DNA from: Bradyrhizobium cenepequi
GTDB taxonomy: Bacteria; Pseudomonadota; Alphaproteobacteria; Rhizobiales; Xanthobacteraceae
Assembly: GCF_020329485.1 (NCBI RefSeq)
Contig: NZ_JAGKJI010000010.1
Location: 120,069 to 184,068 of the forward strand
Reading direction: 5' to 3'
Length of the DNA: 64,000 nt
The notes below the pieces were generated by a model that saw only the letters and a list, made by a program, of their open reading frames with translations, was not told where the DNA came from and searched no databases. This document shows positions 27,239 to 37,146 of this stretch, in pieces (within the stretch, counting starts at the first letter, position 1; every line of letters begins with the position of its first letter). The position numbers and the translations under genes are program-made.

Positions 27239-27974
27239 GAAAATTCTCCGGCCGCGCCGCCTCGTCGATCAACCAGACCGTTTCGCCGATGGATTGCACG
27301 CGGTTCGCCGGCAGGTTCTCGCCGGCGAAGGCGCGGGTCAGGATTGCGCGCTTCTCCTCGCCCGCGACCTCGAACAGCATTTCGCGACAGCAGGACAGCG
27401 TCGGCAGGGTCAGGCTGACGCGCGGCACGAACGGTTCGACATTGGCCTTGGGGACGCCGACCACCCACCGGTCGATCACCTCGATCGCGGGGTAGTTGGG
27501 AAACAGCGAGGCGGTGTGTCCATCCGGCCCGATGCCCATCAGCACCAGATCGAACAGCGGACGGGCGGCGTCGAGCGCCTCCGCGCCGTAGAACGATTTC
27601 AGCTCACGCGCATAGCGTTCCGTCGCTTCATCGGGACTTGCGGCGTCGGTCGGGATCGGGTGGATGTGGGAAGCTGGCGCGTGGCGATCCAGGAACGCGC
27701 CGCGCGCCATCGCCATGTTGTTCCTGGGGTCATCGACCGGCACGAAGCGCTCATCGCCGATGAACCAGTGCACGCGGTCCCACGGGATCCTGTCGCGGTA
27801 AGGTTCGGTTGCGAGCAACTGGTAGAGTGCTTTCGGGCTCGATCCGCCGGTCAGGCAGATCGCGATCCGACCGCCGTTCGCGGCCATCCGCGCCTGCACG
27901 CGCTCCGCGGCAGCCCTCGCCAGGGCCGCGGGATCGGCGACGGTGATGATCTGGCGGCGACCGACGGCGGCCAT
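27231..27974 (-). CDS. pgl: 6-phosphogluconolactonase
   Basis: Hydrolyses 6-phosphogluconolactone from Zwf. The protein has 247 residues from the ATG at 27974; a TTG start 21 nt upstream would overlap zwf and is less likely. Family motifs are ICLTGGSSPKALYQLL, VHWFIGDERFVP and LVLMGIGPDGHTASLFP. It directly follows zwf in the oxidative pentose phosphate operon. Confidence 0.94.
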   Translation of the reverse strand: MAAVGRRQIITVADPAALARAAAERVQARMAANGGRIAICLTGGSSPKALYQLLATEPYRDRIPWDRVHWFIGDERFVPVDDPRNNMAMARGAFLDRHAPASHIHPIPTDAASPDEATERYARELKSFYGAEALDAARPLFDLVLMGIGPDGHTASLFPNYPAIEVIDRWVVGVPKANVEPFVPRVSLTLPTLSCCREMLFEVAGEEKRAILTRAFAGENLPANRVQSIGETVWLIDEAARPENFRG

Positions 27975-27976
27975 CG

Positions 27977-29485
27977 TCAGCCGCACTTTCGCCAACTGCG
28001 GCCATCACGGGTCAGCAGCGCGTTGGCGGCCTCAGGGCCCTCGCTGCCGGCCTTGTAGGGCTGCAGGCCGGCGCCGCCCGCTTTCTTCCAGGCATCGAGG
28101 AAGGGTTGCACGGCCTGCCAGCCCGCCTCGACGCTGTCGGCGCGCTGGAACAGCAGGTTGTCGCCGATCATGCAGTCATAGATCAGCGTCTCGTAGCCGG
28201 TCGACGGCTCGGCCTTGAAGTAATCCTTGTAGCGGAACTTCATCTCCACGCCGTCGATGTCGATGGTCGGACCAGGAACCTTGGTGTTGAACTGCAGTTC
28301 GATGCCCTCGGTCGGCTCCGTCGAGATCACGAGGTAATTCCGCGAGAGCTTGTCTATCGACGTGTCGCGGAACATCGCGAATGGCGCCTGCTTGAACTTG
28401 ATCGCGATCTCGGTGCGCTTGGCGGCCAGCGCCTTGCCGGTGCGCAGATAGAATGGCACGCCGGCCCAGCGCCAATTGTCGATGATGAGTTTCAGTGCGG
28501 CATAGGTTTCCGTGCTGCTTCCCGGCTTGATGTCCTTGGTCTTGCAATAGTCCTCGATCTCGGTGTCGCCGATCTTGCCTCCGCGATACTGGCCGCGCAC
28601 CGAATTGTGCAACGCCTCCTGCTCGCTCTGGATCTGGATCGCGGCCAGCACATCGGCTTTCTCCGTGCGCACCGAATGGGCATCAAAGCGGATCGGCGGC
28701 TCCATCGCGACCAGCGACATCAGCTGGAACAGATGGTTCGGCACCATGTCGCGCAGCGCGCCGGTCGAATCATAGAAGCTGCCGCGATGGCCGACGCCGA
28801 GCTTCTCGTTGACGGTGATCTGGACATGATCGATGTGGTTGCGATTCCAGATCGGCTCGAACATGCCGTTGGCAAAGCGCAGCACCAGGATATTCTGGAC
28901 GGTTTCCTTGCCGAGGTAATGATCGATGCGATAAATCTGGTGCTCGTCCAGCAGCTTCAATAGTTCGGTGTTCAAAGCCCTGGCCGATGCCAAATCTGTG
29001 CCGAATGGCTTCTCGACGACCAGCCGCCGCCAATAGCCATTCTCGGCGAGCATGTCGGCGCGGGCGAGTTGTTTGGTGATCGGCAGGAAGGCGTTCGGAG
29101 GGGTCGCCAGATAGAACAGCCGGTTGCCGCCGGTGCCGCGCGCCGCTTCCCTTTCCCTGAGCTCCTTCGCCATCCTGTCAAAGGAATCCGGATCCTTCGG
29201 GTCGGCTTCAATCGCGGTCACGCATTCGAACAGGCGCTTGGCGATGGCCTCATCGACCGGACGGGTCGCGAACTGGCGCAATCCCTTCATCAGGCTCGCG
29301 GTCAACTCCTCGTTCGACATGCCGCCGCGGGCGACGCCGATGATGCAGAATCTGTCGGGCAAGAGATTGGTCGCGGCGAGATTGTAGAGCGCAGGAATCA
29401 CCAGCCGGTGCGCAAGGTCGCCCGTGACTCCGAAGATGATGAAGGAGCAGGGGTCGGGTTTCTTTTGCGCGTGACCGTTCGTCAT
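27977..29485 (-). CDS. zwf: Glucose-6-phosphate 1-dehydrogenase
   Basis: Oxidises glucose-6-phosphate to the lactone with NADP(H) formation. The protein has 502 residues. N-terminal dinucleotide motif FGVTGDLAHRLVIPAL and the catalytic site RIDHYLGKETVQN are clear. It follows gnd by 13 nt. Confidence 0.97.
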   Translation of the reverse strand: MTNGHAQKKPDPCSFIIFGVTGDLAHRLVIPALYNLAATNLLPDRFCIIGVARGGMSNEELTASLMKGLRQFATRPVDEAIAKRLFECVTAIEADPKDPDSFDRMAKELREREAARGTGGNRLFYLATPPNAFLPITKQLARADMLAENGYWRRLVVEKPFGTDLASARALNTELLKLLDEHQIYRIDHYLGKETVQNILVLRFANGMFEPIWNRNHIDHVQITVNEKLGVGHRGSFYDSTGALRDMVPNHLFQLMSLVAMEPPIRFDAHSVRTEKADVLAAIQIQSEQEALHNSVRGQYRGGKIGDTEIEDYCKTKDIKPGSSTETYAALKLIIDNWRWAGVPFYLRTGKALAAKRTEIAIKFKQAPFAMFRDTSIDKLSRNYLVISTEPTEGIELQFNTKVPGPTIDIDGVEMKFRYKDYFKAEPSTGYETLIYDCMIGDNLLFQRADSVEAGWQAVQPFLDAWKKAGGAGLQPYKAGSEGPEAANALLTRDGRSWRKCG

Positions 29486-29498
29486 CGTTAAGCCTTCA

Positions 29499-30491
29499 CT
29501 AGCTCTTTTTGGCGCCTTGCGGCGGCTCCCGGTGGCCGCCGAAACCGGCGCGCATGGCGGAAAGAATCTTCTCGGCGAAGGTGTGGTCCTTGCGCGAGCG
29601 GAAGCGGGCGAACAGCGCCGCCGTCAGCACTTCCGCGGGCACTGCCTCGTCGATCGCGGCATTGACGGTCCAGCGGCCTTCGCCGGAATCTTCGACGAAG
29701 CCGGAATAATTATCGAGGGTGGCATTCTCGGCGAGGGCAATGGCGGTGAGATCGAGCAGCCAGGATGGGATCACGCTGCCGCGGCGCCAGACCTCGGCGA
29801 TATCGGCGATATCGAGATCGAAGCGGTGATCCGGCGGGAGCGCCTCACTGCCCGCGTTCTTCAGGATGTCGAAGCCCTCGGCATAGGCCTGCATCAGGCC
29901 GTATTCGATGCCGTTATGGATCATCTTGACGAAATGCCCGGCGCCGACGGGGCCGGCATGGATGTAGCCGTGCTCGATGCGAGGATCGCGGCCGTCGCGG
30001 GATGGCGTGCGCGGAATATCGCCGATGCCCGGCGCGAGCGCGCTGAAGATCGGATCGAGCCGGTCGACCACGGATTTCTCGCCGCCGATCATCATGCAGT
30101 AGCCGCGCTCGATGCCCCAGATGCCGCCCGAGGTGCCGACATCGACATAGTTCAGGCCGCGTTCCTTCAGCGCCTTGCCGCGGCGCACGTCGTCCTGCCA
30201 GAAGGTGTTGCCGCCGTCGATGATGGTATCGCCCGGCTGCATCAGCTTCGACAGCGCCTCGATCGTCGCCTCGGTGATCTTGCCGGCCGGCAGCATCACC
30301 CAGGCGGTGCGTGGCTGCTCCAGCTTGAGCACGAATTCCTCCAGCGAGGCGGAACCGGCGGCATTATCGGCGGCGAGCGCGGCGACCGCCTTCGAATCCT
30401 TGTCGTAGACCACGGCCGTATGGCCGTGGGCCATCAGTCGGCGGACGATGTTGCCACCCATCCGCCCCAAGCCGATCATGCCGAGCTGCAT
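29499..30491 (-). CDS. gnd: 6-phosphogluconate dehydrogenase (decarboxylating, short type)
   Basis: Converts 6-phosphogluconate to ribulose-5-phosphate and CO2. The protein has 330 residues, the short GndA-like form rather than the 470-residue enteric type. Short forms often prefer NAD, which cannot be told here. Motifs are [11 protein letters not shown] (dinucleotide binding), [15 protein letters not shown] and [14 protein letters not shown] with the catalytic Lys. It lies 11 nt after tal-pgi. Confidence 0.95.
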   Translation of the reverse strand: MQLGMIGLGRMGGNIVRRLMAHGHTAVVYDKDSKAVAALAADNAAGSASLEEFVLKLEQPRTAWVMLPAGKITEATIEALSKLMQPGDTIIDGGNTFWQDDVRRGKALKERGLNYVDVGTSGGIWGIERGYCMMIGGEKSVVDRLDPIFSALAPGIGDIPRTPSRDGRDPRIEHGYIHAGPVGAGHFVKMIHNGIEYGLMQAYAEGFDILKNAGSEALPPDHRFDLDIADIAEVWRRGSVIPSWLLDLTAIALAENATLDNYSGFVEDSGEGRWTVNAAIDEAVPAEVLTAALFARFRSRKDHTFAEKILSAMRAGFGGHREPPQGAKKS

Positions 30492-30502
30492 GTTCGTTTT
30501 CC

Positions 30503-33349
30503 CTAATTGAGCGCTTCGGTGAGTGCAGCATCCAGCGTCGCGAGCGCCGACCCAAGACCGCCCTTGAGATGGACGCGCAGCGCGCGCCGGCCGCGTTCGG
30601 TCAAGACGTCGAAATCGCCGCGCGCCTGCGCCGCCTTGATGACGCCGAAGCTCGCTTTCTGCCCCGGCACCGGCAGATCCGCGGCATCATCAGCGGTGAT
30701 CTGCAGGAACACGCCGCTGTCGGGGCCGCCTTTGTAGGCCTGGCCGGTCGAGTGCAGGAAGCGAGGGCCGAACTCGGCGCAGGTGGCGAGACGCTTGCCG
30801 TCGCGCACGGCGAGCCGCATCTTCCGCAGCGCGTCGATGAAAGCTTTGTCGCGCTCGATATAGGCGAGCAGGGCGACATAGTCGCCGCGGTGCGAGCGCG
30901 ACAGGTGCGCTCTCAGCCAGGAGCCGAGCGTGCCGTCGGCCCCGGCCTTGCGCAGCTCGGCGGCGTTGTGCTGGTCGGTGTAGAGGTCGGCCTCGGCGGT
31001 GGAGACCACCGGCTGCTCGGCCGGCAGCGATCCGGTCTTCTCGAAGGCTGCGGTCAACTCGCGGGTCTTGATCTTGGCTGCCTCGACATCCGGCTGGTTG
31101 AACGGGTTGATGCCGAGCACCGAGCCCGCCACCGCAGTCGCGATCTCGAAGCGGAAGAACTCCTGGCCGATATGGTCGATCGATGGCAGCACGATCCGGG
31201 CGACGGGATGGCCGGCCTGCTCCAGCGCCTCAAGCCTGGCGTCATATTCGGCCTCGTCCTCGCCTTCGGTGCGAAGGTCGATGAAGAAGCGGTCGTCGCC
31301 GTAAGCAGCCGGCTCGCCCAGCGTCTCGCCGTCGATCGGGATCAGCCCCTTGCCGTCCTTGCCGGTGGATTCGGCGATCAGTTGCTCGGCCCAGGCGCCG
31401 AAATCGGCGATCTTTCCGGACGAGGTGATCGTCACCTTGTCGCGGCCTTCGAGGCCGGCAAGCCCCATCGCGAGCCCGAGCTGCACGCCCGGATTCTCAT
31501 GCGGCGGCACGTCGGCGCCGCAGGAGCGCACCATCGACAGCGTATGCTTGATCAGGCTGCGGACGTTGAAGCCGACGGCAGCGGCCGGCACCAGGCCGAA
31601 CGGGGAGAGCACGGAGTAGCGGCCGCCGATCGTCGGCTCGCCGTAGAAGATGCGTGCAAAGCCCTGGCGCTTGGCGGTCTTCTCCAGCGACGAGCCGGGA
31701 TCGGTGACCGCGATGAAGCGGTGGCCGGCCTTGGCGGCGCCGATAGCCTTGGAGACGCGGTCGAAGAAATAGTCCTTCATCACGTTCGGCTCGGTGGTGC
31801 CGCCGGATTTGCTGGATACGATGAACAGCGTCTTGGAGATATCGACCGCCGCTTCCATCGCCCGCACCTGCGCCGGATCGGTGGAATCGAGCACGTGCAG
31901 TTTCGGGAAGCCGGTCTTCTTGGCGAAGGTCGTCGCCAGCACCTCCGGCCCAAGGCTGGAGCCGCCCATGCCGAGCACGACCGCGTCGGTGAATTTCTGG
32001 CCTTTCACGCGCTCGGCGAAATCCTCATAGTCGGCGATGTCGGCTTGCGCCGGACTGGTCAGCCAGCCCAGCCATTTGTCCTCATCCTCGCCGGTCCAGA
32101 CCGATTTGTCCCTTTGCCAGAGCCGGCGGACCTTGGCCGAGGAACGCCATTCCTCGGTATTCTCTTCGATTGCCTTGGCAAGCTCGCCGCCGACCTTGAG
32201 CCTCTGGCGGTCGATGCCGGTGCCGAGCGAGGTCGCGCGCTTGAACGCGACGGCGCCATAGAGCTTGTCGGCGGAATCGGCGAACAGCTTGACGCCGTCC
32301 TTGACCAGCTCGGCGGTGATGGCGTCCAGCGAGATGCCGGACTTCTCCAGTTCGTCGAGCACGCGCTGCGCGTCCTCGACGTCTTCCTCGAGGCTGTCGC
32401 GCGGCTTGCCGTGATCGCGGAAGGCCTCGAGCGTGGCCGGCGGCATGGTGTTGATGGTATCGCGGCCGATCAGCTCCTCGACATAAAGCACGTCGCTGTA
32501 GGCCTTGTTCTTGGTGCCGGTCGAGGCCCACAGCATCCGCTGCGGCTTTGCCCCCTTGGCCACGAGCTTGTCCCAGCGCGCACCCGCGAAGATGCGCTTG
32601 TAGTCCCGATACGCCAGCTTGGCGTTGGCGATCGCGACCTTGCCCTTCAGCGACGCCAGCCGCTCCTTCTCGGTGGGATCATTGGCCTTCGCGATCTTGT
32701 CGTCGAGCTGCTTGTCGACGGCGGTATCGATGCGGCTGACGAAGAAGCTCGCGACGCTCGCCACATGCGAGGGGTCGCCGCCGCCGCCAACGTATTTCTC
32801 CAGGCCCTTCAGATAGGCCTCCGCCACCTCGCGATAGACCTTTTGCGAGAACAGGAGCGTGATGTTGATGCTGATGCCTTCGCCGATCAGGCGCTCGATC
32901 GCAGGCAAGCCCTCCGGCGTCGCCGGCACCTTCACCATCAGGTTCTTGCGCCGCACCTGCTTCCAGAGCCGCTGCGCTTCGGCGATGGTCCCCTTGGTGT
33001 CCATCGCCAGATAGGGGGACACTTCGAGGCTGACGAAACCGTCCTTGCCATCGAGCCGGTCATAGACCGGACGCAGCACATCGGCGGCGTGCTGGATGTC
33101 CTCGATTGCGAGATGTTCGAACAGCTCGGCCACCGGGCGATCGCCCTTCTTCAGCGCGCTGCCGATCGCCCCGTCATATTCGTCCGAACTGCCGATCGCC
33201 TTCTCGAAGATCGACGGATTGGAGGTGACGCCTTTGACGCCGTCCTCGTCGATCAGCTTCTTGAGATCGCCCTTGGCGACGAAGCCGCGGGCCAGGAAGT
33301 CCAGCCAGACCGCTTGGCCGTGGTTTTCGAGTGCTTTGACGGGGTTCAT
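30503..33349 (-). CDS. tal-pgi: Bifunctional transaldolase / glucose-6-phosphate isomerase
   Basis: A 948-residue fusion. The N-terminal transaldolase (about 1-370) has [13 protein letters not shown] and the Schiff-base Lys in LMVKVPAT. The C-terminal phosphoglucose isomerase (about 390-948) has [23 protein letters not shown] and the VRSLIKHTL region. The fusion joins the non-oxidative pentose phosphate pathway to the glucose-6-phosphate pool. Such Tal-Pgi fusions are known in alphaproteobacteria. It is the first gene of the six-gene minus-strand operon. Confidence 0.96.
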   Translation of the reverse strand: MNPVKALENHGQAVWLDFLARGFVAKGDLKKLIDEDGVKGVTSNPSIFEKAIGSSDEYDGAIGSALKKGDRPVAELFEHLAIEDIQHAADVLRPVYDRLDGKDGFVSLEVSPYLAMDTKGTIAEAQRLWKQVRRKNLMVKVPATPEGLPAIERLIGEGISINITLLFSQKVYREVAEAYLKGLEKYVGGGGDPSHVASVASFFVSRIDTAVDKQLDDKIAKANDPTEKERLASLKGKVAIANAKLAYRDYKRIFAGARWDKLVAKGAKPQRMLWASTGTKNKAYSDVLYVEELIGRDTINTMPPATLEAFRDHGKPRDSLEEDVEDAQRVLDELEKSGISLDAITAELVKDGVKLFADSADKLYGAVAFKRATSLGTGIDRQRLKVGGELAKAIEENTEEWRSSAKVRRLWQRDKSVWTGEDEDKWLGWLTSPAQADIADYEDFAERVKGQKFTDAVVLGMGGSSLGPEVLATTFAKKTGFPKLHVLDSTDPAQVRAMEAAVDISKTLFIVSSKSGGTTEPNVMKDYFFDRVSKAIGAAKAGHRFIAVTDPGSSLEKTAKRQGFARIFYGEPTIGGRYSVLSPFGLVPAAAVGFNVRSLIKHTLSMVRSCGADVPPHENPGVQLGLAMGLAGLEGRDKVTITSSGKIADFGAWAEQLIAESTGKDGKGLIPIDGETLGEPAAYGDDRFFIDLRTEGEDEAEYDARLEALEQAGHPVARIVLPSIDHIGQEFFRFEIATAVAGSVLGINPFNQPDVEAAKIKTRELTAAFEKTGSLPAEQPVVSTAEADLYTDQHNAAELRKAGADGTLGSWLRAHLSRSHRGDYVALLAYIERDKAFIDALRKMRLAVRDGKRLATCAEFGPRFLHSTGQAYKGGPDSGVFLQITADDAADLPVPGQKASFGVIKAAQARGDFDVLTERGRRALRVHLKGGLGSALATLDAALTEALN

Positions 33350-33390
33350 GATGCCTGTTTCTGCTCGATCGGGTGGTCGGGTTCCCCAAC

Positions 33391-33419
33391 AGCTTTCTGG
33401 GGCGAGGCCGCATTGTCAA
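33391..33419 (-). promoter_or_regulatory. Possible housekeeping promoter for the tal-pgi operon
   Basis: Minus strand TTGACA (33419-33414) with a 17-nt spacer and AAAGCT (33396-33391). The -35 is perfect and the -10 poor. Position is 42 nt before the tal-pgi ATG. Confidence 0.25.
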
Positions 33420-33551
33420 CACGGGGCGGAAAGGGCTGTCAGAGGGAATATGCGTATCGGAAGGGGACAACTCCACCCGGATGGGTTCGATCCCTCGTTT
33501 TTGATGCAACCGCGAACTCTGTACAATTTTATGACGGGGCGGCGCACCGGT

Positions 33552-34000
33552 TCAGGGCCTGAGATACAGGTAGCCCTGCGACTGCAGCTCGGCAAGGCGG
33601 ACGACGCCCTTGACGGCGACCACGAAGCCGGGGAGGAGCTCCGCAGGCTGACATTCTGCGATTTCATGGTGTTGCCGCAGACGGCGAGTTCGACGCCATC
33701 CCCGGAAAACTGCTGGACGCGGCGCGACAGGTAGGGATTGGCGGAGGCCGAATGAAAGGCGCGCAGGGCCGGGCCGTGGATCACCAGGGCAATGGTAACA
33801 TTCTCGGGTCCGCCGACGCCGTCGAAATGCTTCTGAAGGTTGCCGAGGACAAAGTTGACCTCATCGAGGTCGCTCAGGTGATAGACCACCTTCGGCTTGG
33901 CAGGAGGCGAGGATGCCTCGCTGGCGGCGCGGGCGCGCGAGCCGGCAAGGGTGCCGCCGATGGCCGGAAGCACGCCGCACAAGATGCTGCGTCGATGCAT
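33552..34000 (-). pseudogene. DsrE-family secreted protein, frameshifted
   Basis: Starts at the ATG at 34000 behind GAGGGAGGG, with a signal segment containing twin Arg (MHRRSILCGVLPAIGG). It continues with DsrE-like sequence (KVVYHLSDLDEVNFVLGNLQ, then VTIALVIHGPAL, VCGNTMKSQNVSL). At about 33638-33646 the frame is lost. The next frame then reads ELLPGFVVAVKGVVRLAELQ and SQGYLYLRP before a TGA at 33552-33554, which is the expected DsrE-type end. One missing base near CGGAGC explains it. Reading straight on gives about 50 unrelated residues instead. It is either a real frameshift or a base-call error. Confidence 0.8.
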
Positions 34001-34011
34001 GGCACCCTCCC

Positions 34012-34699
34012 TCAATTGAGTTGGCGGGCCGACGAGCGTATTATCCGCCTGACGAGCGCATCATTTGTGTCTGATAGCGACGAGTTCCCGGCGTCGGTCA
34101 CAAGCTCGGCACATTCTTCCGCGTCTGCGCGATCGACGCGAAAGATCTTGTCGTCGGCGCCGGCCGCGAGCGCGTCCTCGGCCTCTTGGTCCGGCTTGTT
34201 GCGATCCCAAATCCTGATCCGCTTAAGGCGGATGATGGTGGACTTGTCGTCCTTCGACAGCGCCACATTGATGCCGCCACCTTCACAATCGACGCCGCAG
34301 CCGAAACGGATTTCGTTGCCCGCGTCTTCTGTGACAACATGGCCGCAAAGGCTGCTGGAGTCGAAATTGCTTGCGCGGTGACGGTACTTAATTCCAAGGC
34401 GGAATGAATAGCTGGCAGTTTTTCTCCGGCGCGTTCTCCGCCGTCAGCAACAGTTTCATCGCGCTCACGTTCTGCTTTGGATGTTGCGCCCGATGATTGG
34501 CGTCATAACGGCGCACGAAGCAGGCTTAGGTCTTTTCGGCGAGCGGACCCGTGAATATTCTCTTGTCGAAGGCTGCTATTCTGTTGTCGAGAGTTGCGGC
34601 GTTGGCGCTGTCGACGCCATCTGCGGCGTGGCTGTGGCCAATTCCCGCAAGCATTGCGGCTGCGACAGCTAGATGAACGGAGAATAAAATACGCTTCAT
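34012..34699 (-). pseudogene. Decayed secreted protein of a rhizobial conserved hypothetical family
   Basis: Reads MKRILFSVHLAVAAAMLAG (signal peptide) to LAEKT, then a TAA at 34526-34528. The same frame continues ACFVRRYDANHRAQHPKQNV to APEKN. Near 34411-34416 the frame shifts by one and resumes SYSFRLGIKYRHRASNFDSS, GCGVDCEGGGINVALSKDD and FRVDRADAEECAEL, ending at 34012. The order of these pieces, with conserved Cys, resembles a conserved rhizobial family I recall with a CDGG-type motif. So one gene is broken by a stop and a frameshift. The last 84 codons can be read as an intact small ORF, but I think that is a remnant. Confidence 0.7.
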
Positions 34700-35128
34700 G
34701 ATCTGTTCAGCGAACACAAGCGATCTATATGAAATGATACACGCCACTTCGATCGGCGCCGCAACGATGCTGCGTCACGATGTGCTTGCCGGTTTGACTT
34801 AGTCGCGGCAGTAGCCGGATGCGTTCAAACCTGTGGCAGCTCGTGGGCGTGAAGGAGCAACGCGATGGCAGCCGAGAGGCGGTCGGAATGGCATTTGCTG
34901 ATGGCAAGGAGCCTGGTGTTTGTCGGGTCTTCCGGGATGCATCCCGGTAAAATCACGGATGTGGCGGACCAGCTACATGGCCAAGAAAGTAAATGACAAA
35001 TCGCGTTTTTGATGAACTATTAGGCTGGCTGCTTGTTGATAAGGCAGCGGCTGCTTGCGCCGCGCATTGCGGAAGGGAGGCTGGCGAGTGTCCTATAGGT
35101 CCAGCGTGCCGACCGTGATTCGAAGTGA
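34700..35128. other. Gene-poor stretch before prkA
   Basis: About 430 nt of lower-GC sequence with no convincing coding frame. The only structure seen is a 16-bp perfect palindrome, CCGGGATGCATCCCGG, at 34932-34947. The prkA promoter candidate begins at its right end. Confidence 0.6.
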
Positions 35129-35154
35129 GGAACGCTCTGGCAATCCGGCTCGTT
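35129..35154 (+). promoter_or_regulatory. Candidate EcfG promoter of the prkA operon
   Basis: GGAAC (35129-35133), 17-nt spacer, CGTT (35151-35154): a full match to GGAAC-N17-CGTT. It ends 36 nt before the prkA ATG. The homologous E. coli yeaGH operon belongs to the RpoS stress regulon, and EcfG plays the equivalent role in alphaproteobacteria. Confidence 0.65.
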
Positions 35155-35190
35155 CTTCTCCGGCGGCGCAACATATCGTGGAGAGGGATC

Positions 35191-37134
35191 ATGTACAACG
35201 ATTCTCTGTTCAACGCTTTCGCTAGGTCGTTCGAGGCTCGAAGCCAGAGCGATATGTCGATGGCTGAATATCTCGAGTCGTGTCGAACTGATCCGATGCG
35301 ATATGCGAATGCGGCAGAGCGACTACTGGCTGCGATCGGCGAGCCTCAGATGATCGACACGGCCAAGGACCCTCGCCTTGGCCGTATCTTTATGAACCGC
35401 ACGATGCGCACCTATCCGGCGTTCGCTGGCTTCTATGGCATGGAGGACACGATCGAGCGGCTCGTCGGTTTCTTCCGTCACGCCGCGCAAGGCTTGGAAG
35501 AGCGCAAGCAGATCCTCTATCTGCTCGGACCGGTCGGCGGCGGTAAGTCATCGCTCGCCGAGCGGCTCAAGGCATTGATGGAAGTGCATCCGATCTACGT
35601 GCTGAAGGCCGGCGACGAACTGAGCCCGGTGTTCGAAAGCCCGCTCAGCCTGTTCGATCCGGATCAGCTCGGGCCAATGCTGGAGGAGAAGTACGGCATT
35701 CCGCAGCGGCGCCTCACGGGGTTGATGAGCCCGTGGTGCTATAAGCGGCTCGAGGCCTTCGGCGGCGACATCTCGCAATTCCGCGTCGCCAAGATCCAGC
35801 CGTCGCGGCTGCGGCAGATCGCCGTCGCCAAGACCGAGCCCGGCGACGAGAACAACCAGGACATCTCCTCCCTGGTCGGTAAGGTCGACATCCGCAAGCT
35901 CGAGACCTACGCCCAGAACGATCCCGATGCCTACAGCTATTCGGGCGGACTCAACCGCGCCAACCAGGGCATCCTCGAATTCGTCGAGATGTTCAAGGCG
36001 CCGATCAAGATGCTGCACCCGCTGCTCACGGCGACGCAGGAAGGCAACTATATCGGCACCGAGAATATCGGCGCGATCCCGTTCGGCGGCATCATCCTCG
36101 CACACTCCAACGAGGCCGAATGGCAGAGCTTCAAGGCCAACAAGAACAATGAGGCCTTCATCGACCGCATCTGCGTCATCAAGGTGCCCTACTGCCTGCG
36201 GGTCACCGAGGAGCAGAAGATCTACGAGAAGCTGATCCAGAGCTCCGAGCTTGCCAGCGCACCTTGCGCGCCTGCGACGCTGGAGACCTTGGCGCGCTTC
36301 TCGGTGATGTCGCGCCTGCGCAAGCACGAGAACTCGACGCTGTTCGCCAAGATGCGGGTCTATGACGGCGAGAGCCTGAAGGAATCCGATCCAAAGGCAC
36401 GCAGCGTCCTGGAATATCGCGATGCCGCCGGCGTTGACGAAGGTATGGACGGTGTCTCGACGCGTTTCGCGTTCAAGGTGCTCGCCGCCACCTTCAACCA
36501 CGACACGATAGAGGTCGGGGCTGATGCCGTGCACCTGATGTACGTGCTCGAGCATTCGATCCGGCGCGAGCAACTGCCCGAGGAAATCGAGAAGCGCTAT
36601 CTCGAATTCATCAAGGCCGATCTGGCTCCGCGCTACGCGGAGTTCATCGGCAACGAGATCCAGAAGGCCTATCTCGAATCCTACTCGGATTACGGCCAGA
36701 ACCTGTTCGATCGCTACGTCGATTACGCCGACGCCTGGATTGAGGATCAGGACTTCAAGGATCCCGACACCGGTCAGTTGCTCAATCGCGAGCTTCTGAA
36801 CCAGGAGCTGACCAAGATCGAGAAGCCGGCCGGTATCGCCAATCCGAAAGACTTCCGCAACGAGGTGGTCAAATTCTCGCTGCGATCGCGAGCGCATAAT
36901 GGCGGCAAGAACCCGAATTGGACCTCTTATGAAAAGGTCCGCGAGGTCATCGAGAAGCGGATCTTCTCGCAGGTCGAGGATTTGCTTCCGGTCATTTCGT
37001 TCGGGTCGAAGAAGGACGGCGACACCGAGAAGAAGCACGACGACTTCGTCGCGCGGATGGTGGAGCGCGGTTACACCGAGCGGCAGGTCCGCCGTCTTGT
37101 CGAATGGTATATGCGCGTGAAGCAGGCTGGCTAA
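35191..37134 (+). CDS. prkA: PrkA-type serine protein kinase (YeaG family)
   Basis: A 647-residue AAA-type P-loop protein with a C-terminal kinase-like PrkA domain, involved in stationary-phase and stress responses. Walker A is GPVGGGKSS at residues 113-121. Family stretches include YGMEDTIERLVGFFRHAAQG, NRANQGILEFVEMFK and FGGIILAHSNEAEW. The ATG at 35191 is supported by GGAGAGGG at 35180-35187; an upstream in-frame start at 35125 would lie before the promoter candidate. It is the first of three genes, prkA-yeaH-spoVR. Confidence 0.95.
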   Translation: MYNDSLFNAFARSFEARSQSDMSMAEYLESCRTDPMRYANAAERLLAAIGEPQMIDTAKDPRLGRIFMNRTMRTYPAFAGFYGMEDTIERLVGFFRHAAQGLEERKQILYLLGPVGGGKSSLAERLKALMEVHPIYVLKAGDELSPVFESPLSLFDPDQLGPMLEEKYGIPQRRLTGLMSPWCYKRLEAFGGDISQFRVAKIQPSRLRQIAVAKTEPGDENNQDISSLVGKVDIRKLETYAQNDPDAYSYSGGLNRANQGILEFVEMFKAPIKMLHPLLTATQEGNYIGTENIGAIPFGGIILAHSNEAEWQSFKANKNNEAFIDRICVIKVPYCLRVTEEQKIYEKLIQSSELASAPCAPATLETLARFSVMSRLRKHENSTLFAKMRVYDGESLKESDPKARSVLEYRDAAGVDEGMDGVSTRFAFKVLAATFNHDTIEVGADAVHLMYVLEHSIRREQLPEEIEKRYLEFIKADLAPRYAEFIGNEIQKAYLESYSDYGQNLFDRYVDYADAWIEDQDFKDPDTGQLLNRELLNQELTKIEKPAGIANPKDFRNEVVKFSLRSRAHNGGKNPNWTSYEKVREVIEKRIFSQVEDLLPVISFGSKKDGDTEKKHDDFVARMVERGYTERQVRRLVEWYMRVKQAG

Positions 37135-37146
37135 GGCGGATGCAAA

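Noticed and set aside
33483..33494. GGGTTCGATCCC resembling a tRNA T-arm
   Set aside because: No matching acceptor, D or anticodon arms around it, and the stem is only three pairs; probably chance.
30569..33562. 997-codon open frame antisense to tal-pgi
   Set aside because: It is the mirror frame of a clear fusion gene in GC-rich DNA and has no domain resemblance.
34012..34266. Intact 84-residue hypothetical gene
   Set aside because: Codon-rich sequence continues upstream in the same frame as part of a larger protein, so this is the tail of a decayed gene.
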